Shown here: positions 15,707 through 24,161 of the stretch, one piece after another
Layout: the number at the start of each line of letters is the position of its first letter
How positions within the stretch are numbered: the first letter of the stretch is position 1
Made by a program: the position numbers and the translations under genes
The notes under the pieces: model-generated
Database searches by the model: none
What the model was told of the DNA's origin: nothing
What the model saw: only the letters and a program-made list of their open reading frames with translations
Source of the DNA: JAPUDQ01 sp964462335
GTDB lineage: Bacteria > Patescibacteriota > Saccharimonadia > Saccharimonadales > Saccharimonadaceae
Assembly: GCA_964462335.1 (NCBI GenBank)
Contig: CAYWYG010000003.1
Location: forward strand, 1 to 51,489
Direction of reading: 5' to 3'
DNA: 51,489 nucleotides

Positions 15707-16849
15707 TTACTCAGCGCTCTGCTCAATCGCACTAAACAGATCATCCTCGATGTTTTTGCGAGGTTTTTTCTCTGCTTTGGGCACAACCACAGGTGTAGCA
15801 CTACCTGCTGGGGTGATGTCGAGCTCGTAACCAGTCAGTTTACTGGCGAGACGAACATTCTGCCCGCCACGGCCGATAGCGATGGACTGCTGGTCTTCGT
15901 TGACATAGACTTTGGCGCGTTTGTCTTTGACGCCTTCTTCGATCTCGATCTTGCTGATCTCAGCTGGGCTAAGCGCGTTAGCGATAAAGTTTTTAGTATC
16001 GGCATCGTAGGTGATGATATCGATCTTTTCCTGTTCGCCGATCTCGTTCATGACGGCATTGACACGAGTACCATGACCACCGACAAATGTACCGACCGGA
16101 TCGACACCCGGCACGGTGCTTGCAACAGCTAGTTTGGTACGCTTGCCTGCTTCTCGCGCGATGGCTTTGATCTCAACAGCACCCGTCTCCATCTCTGGCA
16201 CTTCTTGGCGGAAGAGATACTCGACAAAGGCTTCGTTGGCACGAGTCAAGATGAGCTGCGGGCCACGCGTGTCGCGTTCGACATCTTTGAGATAGACCTT
16301 GATACGGCTTCCAATACTGTAATATTCACCGGGGATTTGCTCACTCTGTGGCAAGATACCGACGGTTTTTCCCATCTCGATGCGCACCACACGCGCTTCG
16401 ACACGCTGGACGGTACCGACGAGAACGGTGCCGATCTTGTCAGCGAATTCTTCCATCACCACCTCACGCTCAGCTTCTCGAAGCTTTTGGAGAACGACTT
16501 GTTTGGCGGTTTGTGCAGCCACGCGGCCGAAGCTGGTCGCTTCGAACATCTCTTCGACAGTGTCGCCGACTTTCGCGCCTTTTTTGATCTTAGCAGCGTC
16601 AGCCTCTGTCAGTTCAGTTGCGGAGTTTTCGACTTCTTCGACAACTTGGTAGATCACGTAGACTTTTGCCGTGCCCTTGACAGTGTTGAGCTCGGCTCGC
16701 ACGTCTTGGTCGCGGTCACCATTGTCACGACGCCATGCAGCAGCGATGGCTTGCTGGACGACATCCATGACTGTCTCTTCGGGGAGGTTTTTCTCCTCAG
16801 CGATAGTGGTGATAGCCAGAACTAGTTGTTTTACGTTTAAATCTTGCAT
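15707..16849 (-). CDS. nusA: Transcription termination/antitermination factor NusA
   Basis: RNA polymerase-binding elongation factor. With ATG at 16849 (MQDLNVKQLVLAI) the protein has 380 residues: N-terminal polymerase-binding domain (1-130), S1 domain (about 135-200, GTVLVGTVQRVEARVVRIEM), KH1 with GGHGTR and KH2 with GRGGQNVRLAS, and an acidic tail, without the C-terminal acidic repeats of E. coli NusA. The longer frame from 16909 would translate the leader hairpin and is rejected; the chosen ATG has a GGAAAGGAAA ribosome site. A promoter and a terminator-like hairpin in the leader suggest attenuation, which would fit NusA autoregulation. Confidence 0.95.
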   Translation of the reverse strand: MQDLNVKQLVLAITTIAEEKNLPEETVMDVVQQAIAAAWRRDNGDRDQDVRAELNTVKGTAKVYVIYQVVEEVENSATELTEADAAKIKKGAKVGDTVEEMFEATSFGRVAAQTAKQVVLQKLREAEREVVMEEFADKIGTVLVGTVQRVEARVVRIEMGKTVGILPQSEQIPGEYYSIGSRIKVYLKDVERDTRGPQLILTRANEAFVEYLFRQEVPEMETGAVEIKAIAREAGKRTKLAVASTVPGVDPVGTFVGGHGTRVNAVMNEIGEQEKIDIITYDADTKNFIANALSPAEISKIEIEEGVKDKRAKVYVNEDQQSIAIGRGGQNVRLASKLTGYELDITPAGSATPVVVPKAEKKPRKNIEDDLFSAIEQSAE

Positions 16850-16870
16850 GATTTCCTTTCCTTTTTCATG

Positions 16871-16893
16871 AAAAAACCCGACCTGCCGGCCGG
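16871..16893 (-). terminator. Attenuator-like terminator in the nusA leader
   Basis: On the minus strand CCGGCC (16888-16893), loop GGCA, GGTCGG (16878-16883; one G-U pair), then G and six T (16871-16876). It begins only about 10 nt after the predicted start and ends 21 nt before the nusA ATG, with a complete intrinsic-terminator layout. Confidence 0.75.
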
Positions 16894-16908
16894 ATAAGTA
16901 CAGGTACA

Positions 16909-16937
16909 AGTATAGGACGTGACAAACCGAAAGTCAA
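16909..16937 (-). promoter_or_regulatory. nusA promoter
   Basis: TTGACT (16932-16937) and TATACT (16909-16914) on the minus strand are separated by exactly 17 nt. Predicted start is near 16902. Confidence 0.8.
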
Positions 16938-16963
16938 GTGGACATGAACAGGCGTAAACTTGG

Positions 16964-16969
16964 TATCAT
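16964..16969 (+). promoter_or_regulatory. -10 box (TATCAT) of the M1 aminopeptidase gene, leaderless
   Basis: TATCAT ends 7 nt before ATG 16977, so transcription should start at the start codon. The divergent nusA promoter lies 27 bp away. Confidence 0.5.
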
Positions 16970-16976
16970 AGAATAT

Positions 16977-19457
16977 ATGACTCAGACTTATCGTCTCTAT
17001 GAATATTTTTTGCCCAAACACTATGATCTGACATTGACCCTAGAGCGAGAGAAACGACAATTTCATGGCTCGGTGACGATCGCAGGGCACAAACCGCATC
17101 ACAATCACCCTATCCTGCTACACGCAAAAGACCTGACGCTCCACCGCGTCACAGTCGATGGCGAGCTCAGCCATGTCACGCCGCTCGCACATGATGCGCA
17201 CCGTCTCGATATCGACCTCCCGAGAGGTGACTACACGATCTCGGTAGAATTTAGCGGTACTATCACTGATCCGATGCATGGTCTCTATCCGTGCTACTAT
17301 GAGCACGATGGCGACAAAAAAGAGCTGCTCGCGACGCAATTTGAATCACACCACGCCCGCGAAGCCTTCCCCTGTATTGACGAGCCAGAAGCCAAAGCGA
17401 CATTTGACCTGACGCTTATCACCGAACCCGACGTCACCGCCCTCTCCAATATGCCGATAGCAAGATGCCAGAAAGAAGATGGAAGAAAGAAGACGTCGTT
17501 CACCACGACGCCGCGCATGAGCACATATCTGCTGGCGTTTGTCGTCGGCGAACTGCATGCGTCCACGGCACAAAGTAAAAATGGGGTGGAAGTATCAGTG
17601 TATTCTACCCTATCCCAGGCGAAATCGACACATCAGTTTGCTCTCGCAGAAGCGGTACGGCTGCTTGATTTCTATGAAGATTATTTTGGGGTTCCCTACC
17701 CGCTGCCGACATGCTATCACGTGGCGCTGCCTGATTTCTCGGCACTTGCGATGGAAAACTGGGGACTTATCACCTACCGCGAAGGCTACTTGCTCACCCA
17801 TGAGACGACACCAATTGACCAGCAACGCTACATCGCAACCGTCATCGCCCATGAACTCGCTCACCAATGGTTTGGCGACTTAGTCACGATGCGCTGGTGG
17901 GATGACCTGTGGCTCAACGAGAGCTTTGCAAACGTCATGGAATATATCGCGCTCGACAATCTGCACCCTGACTGGCATATGTGGGATGATTTTGCTGCCA
18001 AAGAATCAACGATGGCTCTAAGCCGCGATCAGTTTGCCTCCATCCAACCTGTTGCCTATCACGTACGTACACCTGATGACATCGCCGCCGTGTTTGACAA
18101 AGCCATACTGTACTGCAAAGGCAGCCGCCTGATCCGCATGGCGATAACCTATATCGGTGAAGATGCATTTCGCCAGGCACTACGCCAGTACTTCACCGAT
18201 TTTGCCTACGGCAACACCGAGGGCCACGATCTATGGCACGCCATGCACACCGCCTCAGGCAAACATATCGAAGCCCTCATGGAACACTGGTTGACGCACA
18301 GCGGCTTGCCCATCGTCTCAGTCGTGCACACGCCCAAGGGATACGAGATATCACAGCATCGTTTCGCCGTTGGCAGAGACAGTGACAATACTCTCTGGCC
18401 GATACCCCTTGCCGCGGCTCATGAGGCATTCCCCGATGTACTTCACGATGCGTCGATGCATCAAATCGAAGCGGCGTCTCCACAGCTCAATGTCGGCGGC
18501 GTCAGCCATTTTGTAACACAGTATGACGACGTATCATTTGAGACAATGTGTCAGCTTGCTCGGGGCGATAGTCTCAGCAGCGTTGAGCGCGGTATGTTTC
18601 TCTATGAGACGTACCTGCTGACACAGAGTGGTCGGTACTCAATGGCGTATCTCCTCGGTTTGCTTACCTCACTTGCCGATGAGTCGTCGAGTGCAGTGTG
18701 GCTCACGATAAGCGAAATCCTCGATGCACTGAACCTCATCGCCCCGCCTGACCAGTTCGAAACGTACGTCCGCCGGTTGCTTCGACCAAGTGCAACACAT
18801 TATGCAATTGATGAGACCCAGCCCGATGACGCCAATCAACGTAAGACACATGGTATCATCAATCGGCTACTCGTACGCTACGGCGACCAGCACACGATCG
18901 ACCATGCACTGGCCATGTACCGCCAGTCGATGTCACTTGAGGATATCGAGGGCGATCTGCAATCAGCGTTGTTTCTCGCCGTCAGCCGATACGGTACTAC
19001 TCAGGATTATGCACGACTCGTCCATCTTCATACATCTACAACCAATGCAAGCCTCAGAGATATCGTCGCGCGTGCCCTCGCAGCTGGAAGTGATACAGCT
19101 CTCATGGAATCGTGGGTACGAGCACTTCATGAGCCTAGTACGATCAAGCCACAAGACGTCCCGACGTGGTTTTATTACCTCATGCACAATCCCGTGTCGC
19201 GTGAGATGACATGGCAATGGCTCCACGATCATTGGGACTGGTTGCTCGAGCATTTTGGCAACGGTCATGCACTCGAGAAATTCCCAATGTACGGGGCTAA
19301 GACGCTCTATGGAGACGCGTGGTTACGCCGCTACAAGACGTTTTTTGACACTCATGACGACCCGACCATCCGCCGAGCCGTACGCGTCGGCATAGATGAG
19401 ATCACCGCGCGCACCGCATGGGCTGACCGCGACCACAAATTTTTAGAGAACCTATAA
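16977..19457 (+). CDS. M1 family zinc aminopeptidase (PepN-like)
   Basis: Cleaves N-terminal residues from peptides. With ATG at 16977 (MTQTYRLYEYFLP) the protein has 826 residues. It shows AMENWG (GAMEN-type exopeptidase motif, E260), HELAH (292-296) and the third zinc ligand in WLNESFA (E315), all spaced as in M1 enzymes, plus a long helical C-terminal domain. No signal peptide is seen, so it is likely cytoplasmic. The earlier frame start at 16938 overlaps the nusA promoter and is rejected. A short GA-rich stretch (17468-17495) encodes a variable loop (QKEDGRKKT). It is followed 44 nt later by an M13 peptidase gene; together they suggest peptide scavenging. Confidence 0.93.
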   Translation: MTQTYRLYEYFLPKHYDLTLTLEREKRQFHGSVTIAGHKPHHNHPILLHAKDLTLHRVTVDGELSHVTPLAHDAHRLDIDLPRGDYTISVEFSGTITDPMHGLYPCYYEHDGDKKELLATQFESHHAREAFPCIDEPEAKATFDLTLITEPDVTALSNMPIARCQKEDGRKKTSFTTTPRMSTYLLAFVVGELHASTAQSKNGVEVSVYSTLSQAKSTHQFALAEAVRLLDFYEDYFGVPYPLPTCYHVALPDFSALAMENWGLITYREGYLLTHETTPIDQQRYIATVIAHELAHQWFGDLVTMRWWDDLWLNESFANVMEYIALDNLHPDWHMWDDFAAKESTMALSRDQFASIQPVAYHVRTPDDIAAVFDKAILYCKGSRLIRMAITYIGEDAFRQALRQYFTDFAYGNTEGHDLWHAMHTASGKHIEALMEHWLTHSGLPIVSVVHTPKGYEISQHRFAVGRDSDNTLWPIPLAAAHEAFPDVLHDASMHQIEAASPQLNVGGVSHFVTQYDDVSFETMCQLARGDSLSSVERGMFLYETYLLTQSGRYSMAYLLGLLTSLADESSSAVWLTISEILDALNLIAPPDQFETYVRRLLRPSATHYAIDETQPDDANQRKTHGIINRLLVRYGDQHTIDHALAMYRQSMSLEDIEGDLQSALFLAVSRYGTTQDYARLVHLHTSTTNASLRDIVARALAAGSDTALMESWVRALHEPSTIKPQDVPTWFYYLMHNPVSREMTWQWLHDHWDWLLEHFGNGHALEKFPMYGAKTLYGDAWLRRYKTFFDTHDDPTIRRAVRVGIDEITARTAWADRDHKFLENL

Positions 19458-19487
19458 AGATTCCCTACTTTCTACTTTCCCGTACGC

Positions 19488-19493
19488 TATACT
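19488..19493 (+). promoter_or_regulatory. -10 box (TATACT) of the M13 peptidase gene, leaderless
   Basis: GCTATACTAG precedes ATG 19502; the box ends 8 nt before the start codon. The same 12-base context (CGCTATACTAGT) occurs before the LOG gene at 41452. Confidence 0.6.
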
Positions 19494-19501
19494 AGTTACC
19501 A

Positions 19502-21445
19502 ATGAACACACGCCACCCTCACTCCGCTACGTCATTCGACTTATCCGTACGCCCACAGGACGATTATTTTGGATACATCAACAACCATTGGCTCACCGCC
19601 AATCCCATTCCGTCGACCGAGAGCAGCTGGGGAACATTTTATATCCTGCGCGACACTGCAGCCCACGCTGTACACGAGATTATGCGGGAGTTGACGTCTG
19701 CCGACGATGCATCACTTTCACACGACCAGCGTCTACTCAAAACATTTTTTGCGTCGGCACAGCACTATGACAAGTACGCGAAAGAGCACGTTGCCTACCT
19801 ACGCGCACGAGTCGCCGAGATCGCGGCGATTAATTCGCCTCACGATCTTGCACGCGTCATCGGCCAGATGCACCGCCGTGATCAGTCGCCATTTTGGACG
19901 CTGTACGTAGACCATGACGACAAAGATTCTGATATGCAAGTACTGCGCGTTCATCAGTCGGGTCTCACCCTACCTAATCGCGATTATTATCTGGGTCGCG
20001 ACGCGCACATGCGCGAAATCCGTAAACAATACCACGACTATCACCGGCGCATGAACATCAATATGCCCGATATCATCGAGTCGAGATTTGAGACAGTTAT
20101 GGATATCGAGACGGCGCTTGCACGTGCCAGCTGGACCAATGTCAAACTACGTGACATCGAGAAAAACTACAACCCAACCACACTCGCAAAACTCCACCAA
20201 GATTATGACTTTGACTGGCATACGTACTTTGCCGCGCTCGGCTGGCAGCAGCCCAACGATCATATCGTCGTCAGCCAGCCGTCATTTCTGCGTGCAGTGA
20301 TGACAATGCTCCACGATCGACCACTGACCGATATCAAACAGTATCTCACTTGGCAGGTACTCGATGGCTGCGCGATGTGGATCGACACCGTTGCGACCGA
20401 TATCGTCTTCGACTTTTTCGGCCGCGTCATCAATGGCACGAGTGAACTCAAACCACTCTGGAAACGAGCCGTACAATCAGCCGACGCGCTCGTCATCGGC
20501 GAAGCCATCGGTCGCGAATACGCCGCCCGTCATTTTCCAGAAAGTTCCAAACAGTCAGTGCTCGCCATCGTCGAAGATATTCGCAGCGCCTATCACGCGC
20601 GCATTGACCGCCTGACTTGGATGAGCGACGCCACCAAGCAACGCGCCCACACCAAACTAGATAATATCTCGGTGCTCATCGGTTACCCGACAGTCTGGAA
20701 AGATCTATCAAGTCTAACATTTACTAAGGGTAATCACCTAGCAAACCTCATGGCCGCCCGCGAATTTCGTACCGACCTCGAACTTGCCAAAGTTGGCCAG
20801 CCACCGGCCGACGAGCAGTGGGAAATGAACGCCCACACTGTCAACGCCTACCATCACCCCAACCGCCTCGAGATCGTCTTTCCCGCTGCCATCTTGCAGC
20901 CACCGTTTTACGACCCTAGCGCAACGTACGCAGCAAATCTCGGCGGTATCGGAGCCGTCACTGGGCACGAATTCACCCACGGCTTCGACGACCAAGGCGC
21001 CGACTTCGACGAGCGCGGCAATACCAATCGCTGGCAAACACCTGACGAACGTGAGGCATTCGATCGACTTGCCGCTCATATCGTGGCACAAGCCGACGCA
21101 TTTGAAACTGTCCCTGGCACATTTTTGCAAGGCAAACTTATCCTGGGTGAAGCTATCGCTGACATCGGCGGTCTAGAACTCGCCGTCGAGGCACTCCGGA
21201 TGAAATCCGCCCCTGATACATTTACATCCCAGGTGAAAGACCTTTTCGTGACCTTTGCGCGTTGCGAATGCGCGCACGCGACCACTGAACGGCTCATCGA
21301 ACTCGCCAAGATCGACCCGCACCCGCCCAGTCGCTTTCGTGTCAACTGCGTCGTCTGCCATAACGATGCGTTTTATGAGACATATGGCGTAAACACATCT
21401 GACAAACTGTATCTTCCACTAGAGAAACGCGCGCAGATTTGGTAG
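19502..21445 (+). CDS. pepO: M13 family zinc metallopeptidase (neprilysin/PepO-like)
   Basis: Oligo-endopeptidase of 647 residues, the usual M13 length. Zinc ligands are in GHEFTHGFDDQGADFD (H489, H493) and GEAIADIGG (E550, D554), and the family's substrate-binding NAHTVNAYHHPNRLEIVFPA segment (normally NAYY) precedes them. The C-terminus ends in the typical ...AQIW. There is no signal peptide or membrane anchor, as in lactobacillal PepO, so a cytoplasmic peptidase is likely. It has its own leaderless promoter although it follows the M1 gene by only 44 nt. Confidence 0.93.
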   Translation: MNTRHPHSATSFDLSVRPQDDYFGYINNHWLTANPIPSTESSWGTFYILRDTAAHAVHEIMRELTSADDASLSHDQRLLKTFFASAQHYDKYAKEHVAYLRARVAEIAAINSPHDLARVIGQMHRRDQSPFWTLYVDHDDKDSDMQVLRVHQSGLTLPNRDYYLGRDAHMREIRKQYHDYHRRMNINMPDIIESRFETVMDIETALARASWTNVKLRDIEKNYNPTTLAKLHQDYDFDWHTYFAALGWQQPNDHIVVSQPSFLRAVMTMLHDRPLTDIKQYLTWQVLDGCAMWIDTVATDIVFDFFGRVINGTSELKPLWKRAVQSADALVIGEAIGREYAARHFPESSKQSVLAIVEDIRSAYHARIDRLTWMSDATKQRAHTKLDNISVLIGYPTVWKDLSSLTFTKGNHLANLMAAREFRTDLELAKVGQPPADEQWEMNAHTVNAYHHPNRLEIVFPAAILQPPFYDPSATYAANLGGIGAVTGHEFTHGFDDQGADFDERGNTNRWQTPDEREAFDRLAAHIVAQADAFETVPGTFLQGKLILGEAIADIGGLELAVEALRMKSAPDTFTSQVKDLFVTFARCECAHATTERLIELAKIDPHPPSRFRVNCVVCHNDAFYETYGVNTSDKLYLPLEKRAQIW

Positions 21446-21454
21446 CGGGGATAA

Positions 21455-21592
21455 ATTTACAATTCACAGTTTACAGTTCACAATGAGTTTTCAATTTTCA
21501 GTTCACAAACTTAGCCGTGGAAAATGACTTTATTTGATCATTGAAAACTGATCATTGTAAATTTACTGAAAATTGTAAACTGTAAACTACTG
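21455..21592. repeat. Inverted TTTACAGTT/AACTGTAAA word repeat between convergent genes
   Basis: The 147-bp gap between the pepO stop and the stop of the RNase HII fusion is almost wholly built from words such as TTTACAATTCACAGTTTACAG and, on the other side, their reverse complements (CTGAAAATTGTAAACTG). It forms a long imperfect hairpin and might end transcription from both sides. It shares vocabulary with 8638-8716. Confidence 0.7.
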
Positions 21593-22540
21593 TTATACAT
21601 TCTCCTCCCACCGCGTCACCTCCAGCCCTTCACCGGTTACTTCTATCACACCTAACCGTGCGTCCTGTTCACCATGACTATGCAGCCACAGCTTGGCAGC
21701 AAAGCGCATCTGGTTCAGCTTTTTCGGCGTAATCGCCGCGATGCCACCGCCTTGGCGAGCTGACCGGCGATATTTGACTTCGACGAAATAGACGATACCT
21801 CTTTGCATCGCGACGATATCGATCTCGCACCATTTTGTCTTCCAATTGCGCTCGATGATCGTATAACCTCGTCGCTCAAGATAATGTGCGGCTGCTTCTT
21901 CGGCAAATCGTCCGATTTTCGAAGTATTTGTGGGTACGTCACCAATGATTTGATCATTATTTTGCATATGTTGATCTTTGGTCTCATCGTATAATCGAGC
22001 GATGGGCGCAAACGACTGGCGATGAAGAGGCGTCACGCCGAGGCGCTCAATCGCGGCACGATGCGCGGCCGCACCATAGCCAACATGCCCTACGAACCCA
22101 TAGCCTGGAAATACCACATCGCACAGCCCCATATAGTGGTCTCTTGCAACTTTCGCTATGACCGACGCTGCGCTGCAACTCGGTACGAGTAGATCTGCCT
22201 TCTTCATAAGTGTCGCTCTCGGATCGTCAAGTAGTCGCATAGTACCATCGATAATTATCTGGTCTACACCACTTAGATCAATATGTGCCACCGCTCGTCG
22301 TGCGGCGAGTTTGAGTGCGGCACTGAGACCGATATGATCAAGATCGCGAGCACTTACCCAACCGATGCCGACAAGTGGCGCGGTTTGTTTGATCTCGAGT
22401 GACAGCTTTTCGCGCGTTTTCTTCGTCAGTAGCTTGCTATCCGTCAGCCCTACGATCTCATGCCCACCCAAGCCGACCGCAGCAACCACCAGCGGCCCTG
22501 CCCATGCCCCACGCCCAACTTCGTCGATACCGAGAATCAT
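21593..22540 (-). CDS. rnhB: RNase HII fused to a YraN/UPF0102 nuclease-fold domain
   Basis: One uninterrupted 315-residue frame. Residues 1-195 are RNase HII: GIDEVGRGAWAGPLV (D6, E7), the IIDGT aspartate and KVARDHYM, the three acidic centres for cutting RNA in RNA/DNA hybrids. Residues about 205-310 are a UPF0102 (YraN) domain: IGRFAEEAAAHYLERRGY, EIDIVA and FVEVKYR, the restriction-endonuclease-like core. In most bacteria rnhB and yraN are separate neighbours, so this is a gene fusion across that junction with a short linker (DQHMQNNDQIIGDVPTNTSK). The fusion supports a shared role in removing misinserted RNA or processing branched DNA. An assembly frameshift would not easily produce such a clean linker. 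Confidence 0.92.
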   Translation of the reverse strand: MILGIDEVGRGAWAGPLVVAAVGLGGHEIVGLTDSKLLTKKTREKLSLEIKQTAPLVGIGWVSARDLDHIGLSAALKLAARRAVAHIDLSGVDQIIIDGTMRLLDDPRATLMKKADLLVPSCSAASVIAKVARDHYMGLCDVVFPGYGFVGHVGYGAAAHRAAIERLGVTPLHRQSFAPIARLYDETKDQHMQNNDQIIGDVPTNTSKIGRFAEEAAAHYLERRGYTIIERNWKTKWCEIDIVAMQRGIVYFVEVKYRRSARQGGGIAAITPKKLNQMRFAAKLWLHSHGEQDARLGVIEVTGEGLEVTRWEENV

Positions 22541-22550
22541 ACAAAAGTAG

Positions 22551-22585
22551 ATTTTAGATTTTGGAAGATGGATTTTGGAAAAATT
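22551..22585 (+). repeat. GATTTTAGATTTTGG-type words upstream of rnhB
   Basis: AGTAGATTTTAGATTTTGG then AAGATGGATTTTGG. It faces a related inverted copy at 23031-23057 (AGTAGATTCTAGA on the minus strand), so the small membrane ORF between them is bracketed by an imperfect inverted repeat pair. Confidence 0.6.
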
Positions 22586-22701
22586 ACGATTTGAAACAGC
22601 ATAGTTTGATTATACGTCTGACATATGGTTGCAATCAAATATGACATGTGGTGTAATGATAGTGTTTCGTCGATGAACATCCGTGGTGTTCCTCGCGCGC
22701 A

Positions 22702-22980
22702 CCTCGACAGATTGGAGTCGCAGTGGATGCGTGGATAATTGGGTCATTATACATCGTCATCAACCTCATCATTGCCTTACGATATAATCTCTTGAAAGGA
22801 GATATGACCACTCGAGATCGTCTCTTACTTCTTGCTCTCGCTCTCGTCTTGGCGCTTCCGATGCTAGTCGTCGTTAGAGTTGAAAGGGTAATTCGTAGAA
22901 AATCCAAGGTGCGTTAAATTTTAGTAGGGTTGTACCCGGCGTGATTCCGCGCCGGGAGACCATGCGCCGATCTGTCGAGG
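22702..22980 (+). repeat. 11-bp inverted repeat bracketing the small membrane ORF
   Basis: CCTCGACAGAT (22702-22712) and ATCTGTCGAGG (22970-22980) are perfect reverse complements. A hairpin with arms CCCGGCG and CGCCGGG (about 22935-22956) lies inside. In an RNA, the outer pair would draw the ribosome-site region into a long-range stem. Confidence 0.55.
22723..22917 (+). CDS. Small membrane protein, 64 residues (uncertain)
   Basis: A GTG-started ORF (MDAWIIGSLYIVINL) with a TTGGAG ribosome site 5-6 nt upstream. It predicts two membrane helices (about 4-20 and 34-51) separated by a polar loop with KGDMTTRDR, and a basic tail (RVERVIRRKSKVR). It is not recognisable as a named family. It lies between an 11-bp inverted repeat (CCTCGACAGAT at 22702-22712, just before the ribosome site, and its complement at 22970-22980) and is followed by a CCCGGCG/CGCCGGG hairpin. 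Hydrophobic composition supports a real protein but the evidence is modest. Confidence 0.5.
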   Translation: MDAWIIGSLYIVINLIIALRYNLLKGDMTTRDRLLLLALALVLALPMLVVVRVERVIRRKSKVR

Positions 22981-22991
22981 AAATTCCCTGC

Positions 22992-23017
22992 AAAAAACAC
23001 CCCGCCATGTGGCGGGG
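22992..23017 (-). terminator. Intrinsic terminator of rplS
   Basis: On the minus strand CCCCGCC, loop ACAT, GGCGGGG, then TG and six T (22992-22997). It lies 41 nt past the rplS stop. On the plus strand the stem is followed by TTTG, so it may also stop transcripts of the small membrane ORF. Confidence 0.85.
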
Positions 23018-23030
23018 TTTGTGATTATTC

Positions 23031-23057
23031 TAGTATCTAGAATCTAGCGTCTAGAAT
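23031..23057 (-). repeat. TAGATTCTAGA words abutting the rplS stop
   Basis: Minus strand: AGTAGATTCTAGACGCTAG then ATTCTAGATACTAGAATAAT, directly after the rplS stop codon. A variant of the TAGATTTTAGA word family. Confidence 0.65.
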
Positions 23058-23579
23058 CTACTTGTTCTGTGCATGAGCTGCCTCGACCGCGGCGGCTTTG
23101 GCGTCGAGCTCGGCCTGAGCTTTGGCCTCTTCAGCAGCCTTTTCTTCGGCGGCTTTGGCGGCAGCGGCTTTCATCTCAGCTTCGGCTTTTTCAGCTTCAA
23201 GATCACGGACGTCGTTGACTGACTCGCGGTCAAAATCCACGCCCGACAGTCGCGTCCCTTTACCAGTACGATCACGGAGGTAGCTGAGGTAGTTGCGGCG
23301 TACTTTTGAGCGCTTGGTCACCTCGATCTTGAGGATCAATGGGCTGTGGATGAGGAAACTTTTCTCGACACCGACACCGCTGGCGACTTTACGGACCGTG
23401 ATGCGACTCGTGAGAGAATCTTTGCGGTCAGTTCGGACGACAGTACCCTCAAACATCTGGGTACGCTCTTTGCCACCTTCTTTGATCTTTTGGTAGACAC
23501 GAACTGTATCGCCTGAGCGAACATCCACGACCTTAGTTTTCTTCTGTGCGTCATTTACTTTTTGAATAGCTGCAAACAT
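23058..23579 (-). CDS. rplS: 50S ribosomal protein bL19 with Ala/Glu/Lys-rich tail
   Basis: Large-subunit protein at the subunit interface. Residues 1-115 match bL19 (FEGTVVRTDRK, GVGVEKSFLIHSP, VRRNYLSYLRDRTGKG). Residues about 120-173 are a low-complexity helical extension (EAEKAEAEMKAAAAKAAEEKAA...) absent from most bL19, making it about 50% longer than usual. The extension is highly charged and could reach over the 30S or bind RNA. A G/A-rich ribosome site (AAGGTGAAG) precedes the ATG and an intrinsic terminator follows. Only rplS is visible; the usual trmD/rpsP neighbours are not here. Confidence 0.93.
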   Translation of the reverse strand: MFAAIQKVNDAQKKTKVVDVRSGDTVRVYQKIKEGGKERTQMFEGTVVRTDRKDSLTSRITVRKVASGVGVEKSFLIHSPLILKIEVTKRSKVRRNYLSYLRDRTGKGTRLSGVDFDRESVNDVRDLEAEKAEAEMKAAAAKAAEEKAAEEAKAQAELDAKAAAVEAAHAQNK

Positions 23580-23674
23580 ATCTACTTCACCTTAGATTTA
23601 TATCAATAGTCAGTTACCAACTATAGCACGTTCTATCAGATATGAAAAGAGCTGTAGTAGATATCTACAAAAGT

Positions 23675-24139
23675 TTAATTTTTATGACGATCGTTTAAAA
23701 ACGCAGATGTTTTGTAAAGAATATAGAACGTCACCGCACCAGACGAATTGGCCAACAGATCCCAAGATGTATCCGTGACGGGGTACGCATCGAGATAGAC
23801 GAATGCAAAGAGTTCGTACAGCTCATTGAGCACGCCGAGCGCCGATGTCAACGTATAGACAATGCACAGTTCGACCCACCATGCGCGTACACCGAAACTT
23901 CGCCGAAAATACAGCCATATCATCCCGCAGAACATTCCACCACCGACAAAATGTGTCCAAAACTGCGTGTCAGTACCATTAATGATCGGTGATGGCAAAA
24001 ATGCTGACAACGAGAACGTGAGACATGCCATCACGAGCAGTCGCCGACTCCCGTGATTGTGTAGCCGCTGGTCAAACCACCGCGCGCAAAGATATATTGC
24101 GATGGGCAAAATCACGACATACAATACCATTCCCTTCAT
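23675..24139 (-). CDS. Predicted membrane protein, VanZ/DUF2238-like
   Basis: 154 residues with about four or five membrane helices. The segment DTSWDLLANSSGA near the C-terminus resembles the D..xDL..N..G motif of VanZ-like and DUF2238-like membrane proteins; EL-YE-LF acidic residues precede it (LNELYELF). Function is unknown. It has a leaderless start: TATACT on the minus strand (24147-24152) ends 7 nt before the ATG, sharing an AGTATACT palindrome with the divergent malic enzyme gene. Confidence 0.7.
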   Translation of the reverse strand: MKGMVLYVVILPIAIYLCARWFDQRLHNHGSRRLLVMACLTFSLSAFLPSPIINGTDTQFWTHFVGGGMFCGMIWLYFRRSFGVRAWWVELCIVYTLTSALGVLNELYELFAFVYLDAYPVTDTSWDLLANSSGAVTFYILYKTSAFLNDRHKN

Positions 24140-24146
24140 ACGTCAT

Positions 24147-24154
24147 AGTATACT
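24147..24154. promoter_or_regulatory. Palindromic divergent -10 element AGTATACT
   Basis: AGTATACT reads TATACT on both strands. On the plus strand TATACT ends 7 nt before ATG 24162; on the minus strand TATACT ends 7 nt before ATG 24139. One 8-bp palindrome thus serves two divergent leaderless genes at identical spacing. Confidence 0.65.
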
Positions 24155-24161
24155 AGGGACT

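Noticed and set aside
22960..22990. GAGGAAATTCCCTGC as a piece of RNase P RNA
   Set aside because: It slightly recalls the GAGGAAAGTCC start of rnpB, but no other conserved RNase P segments are found nearby.
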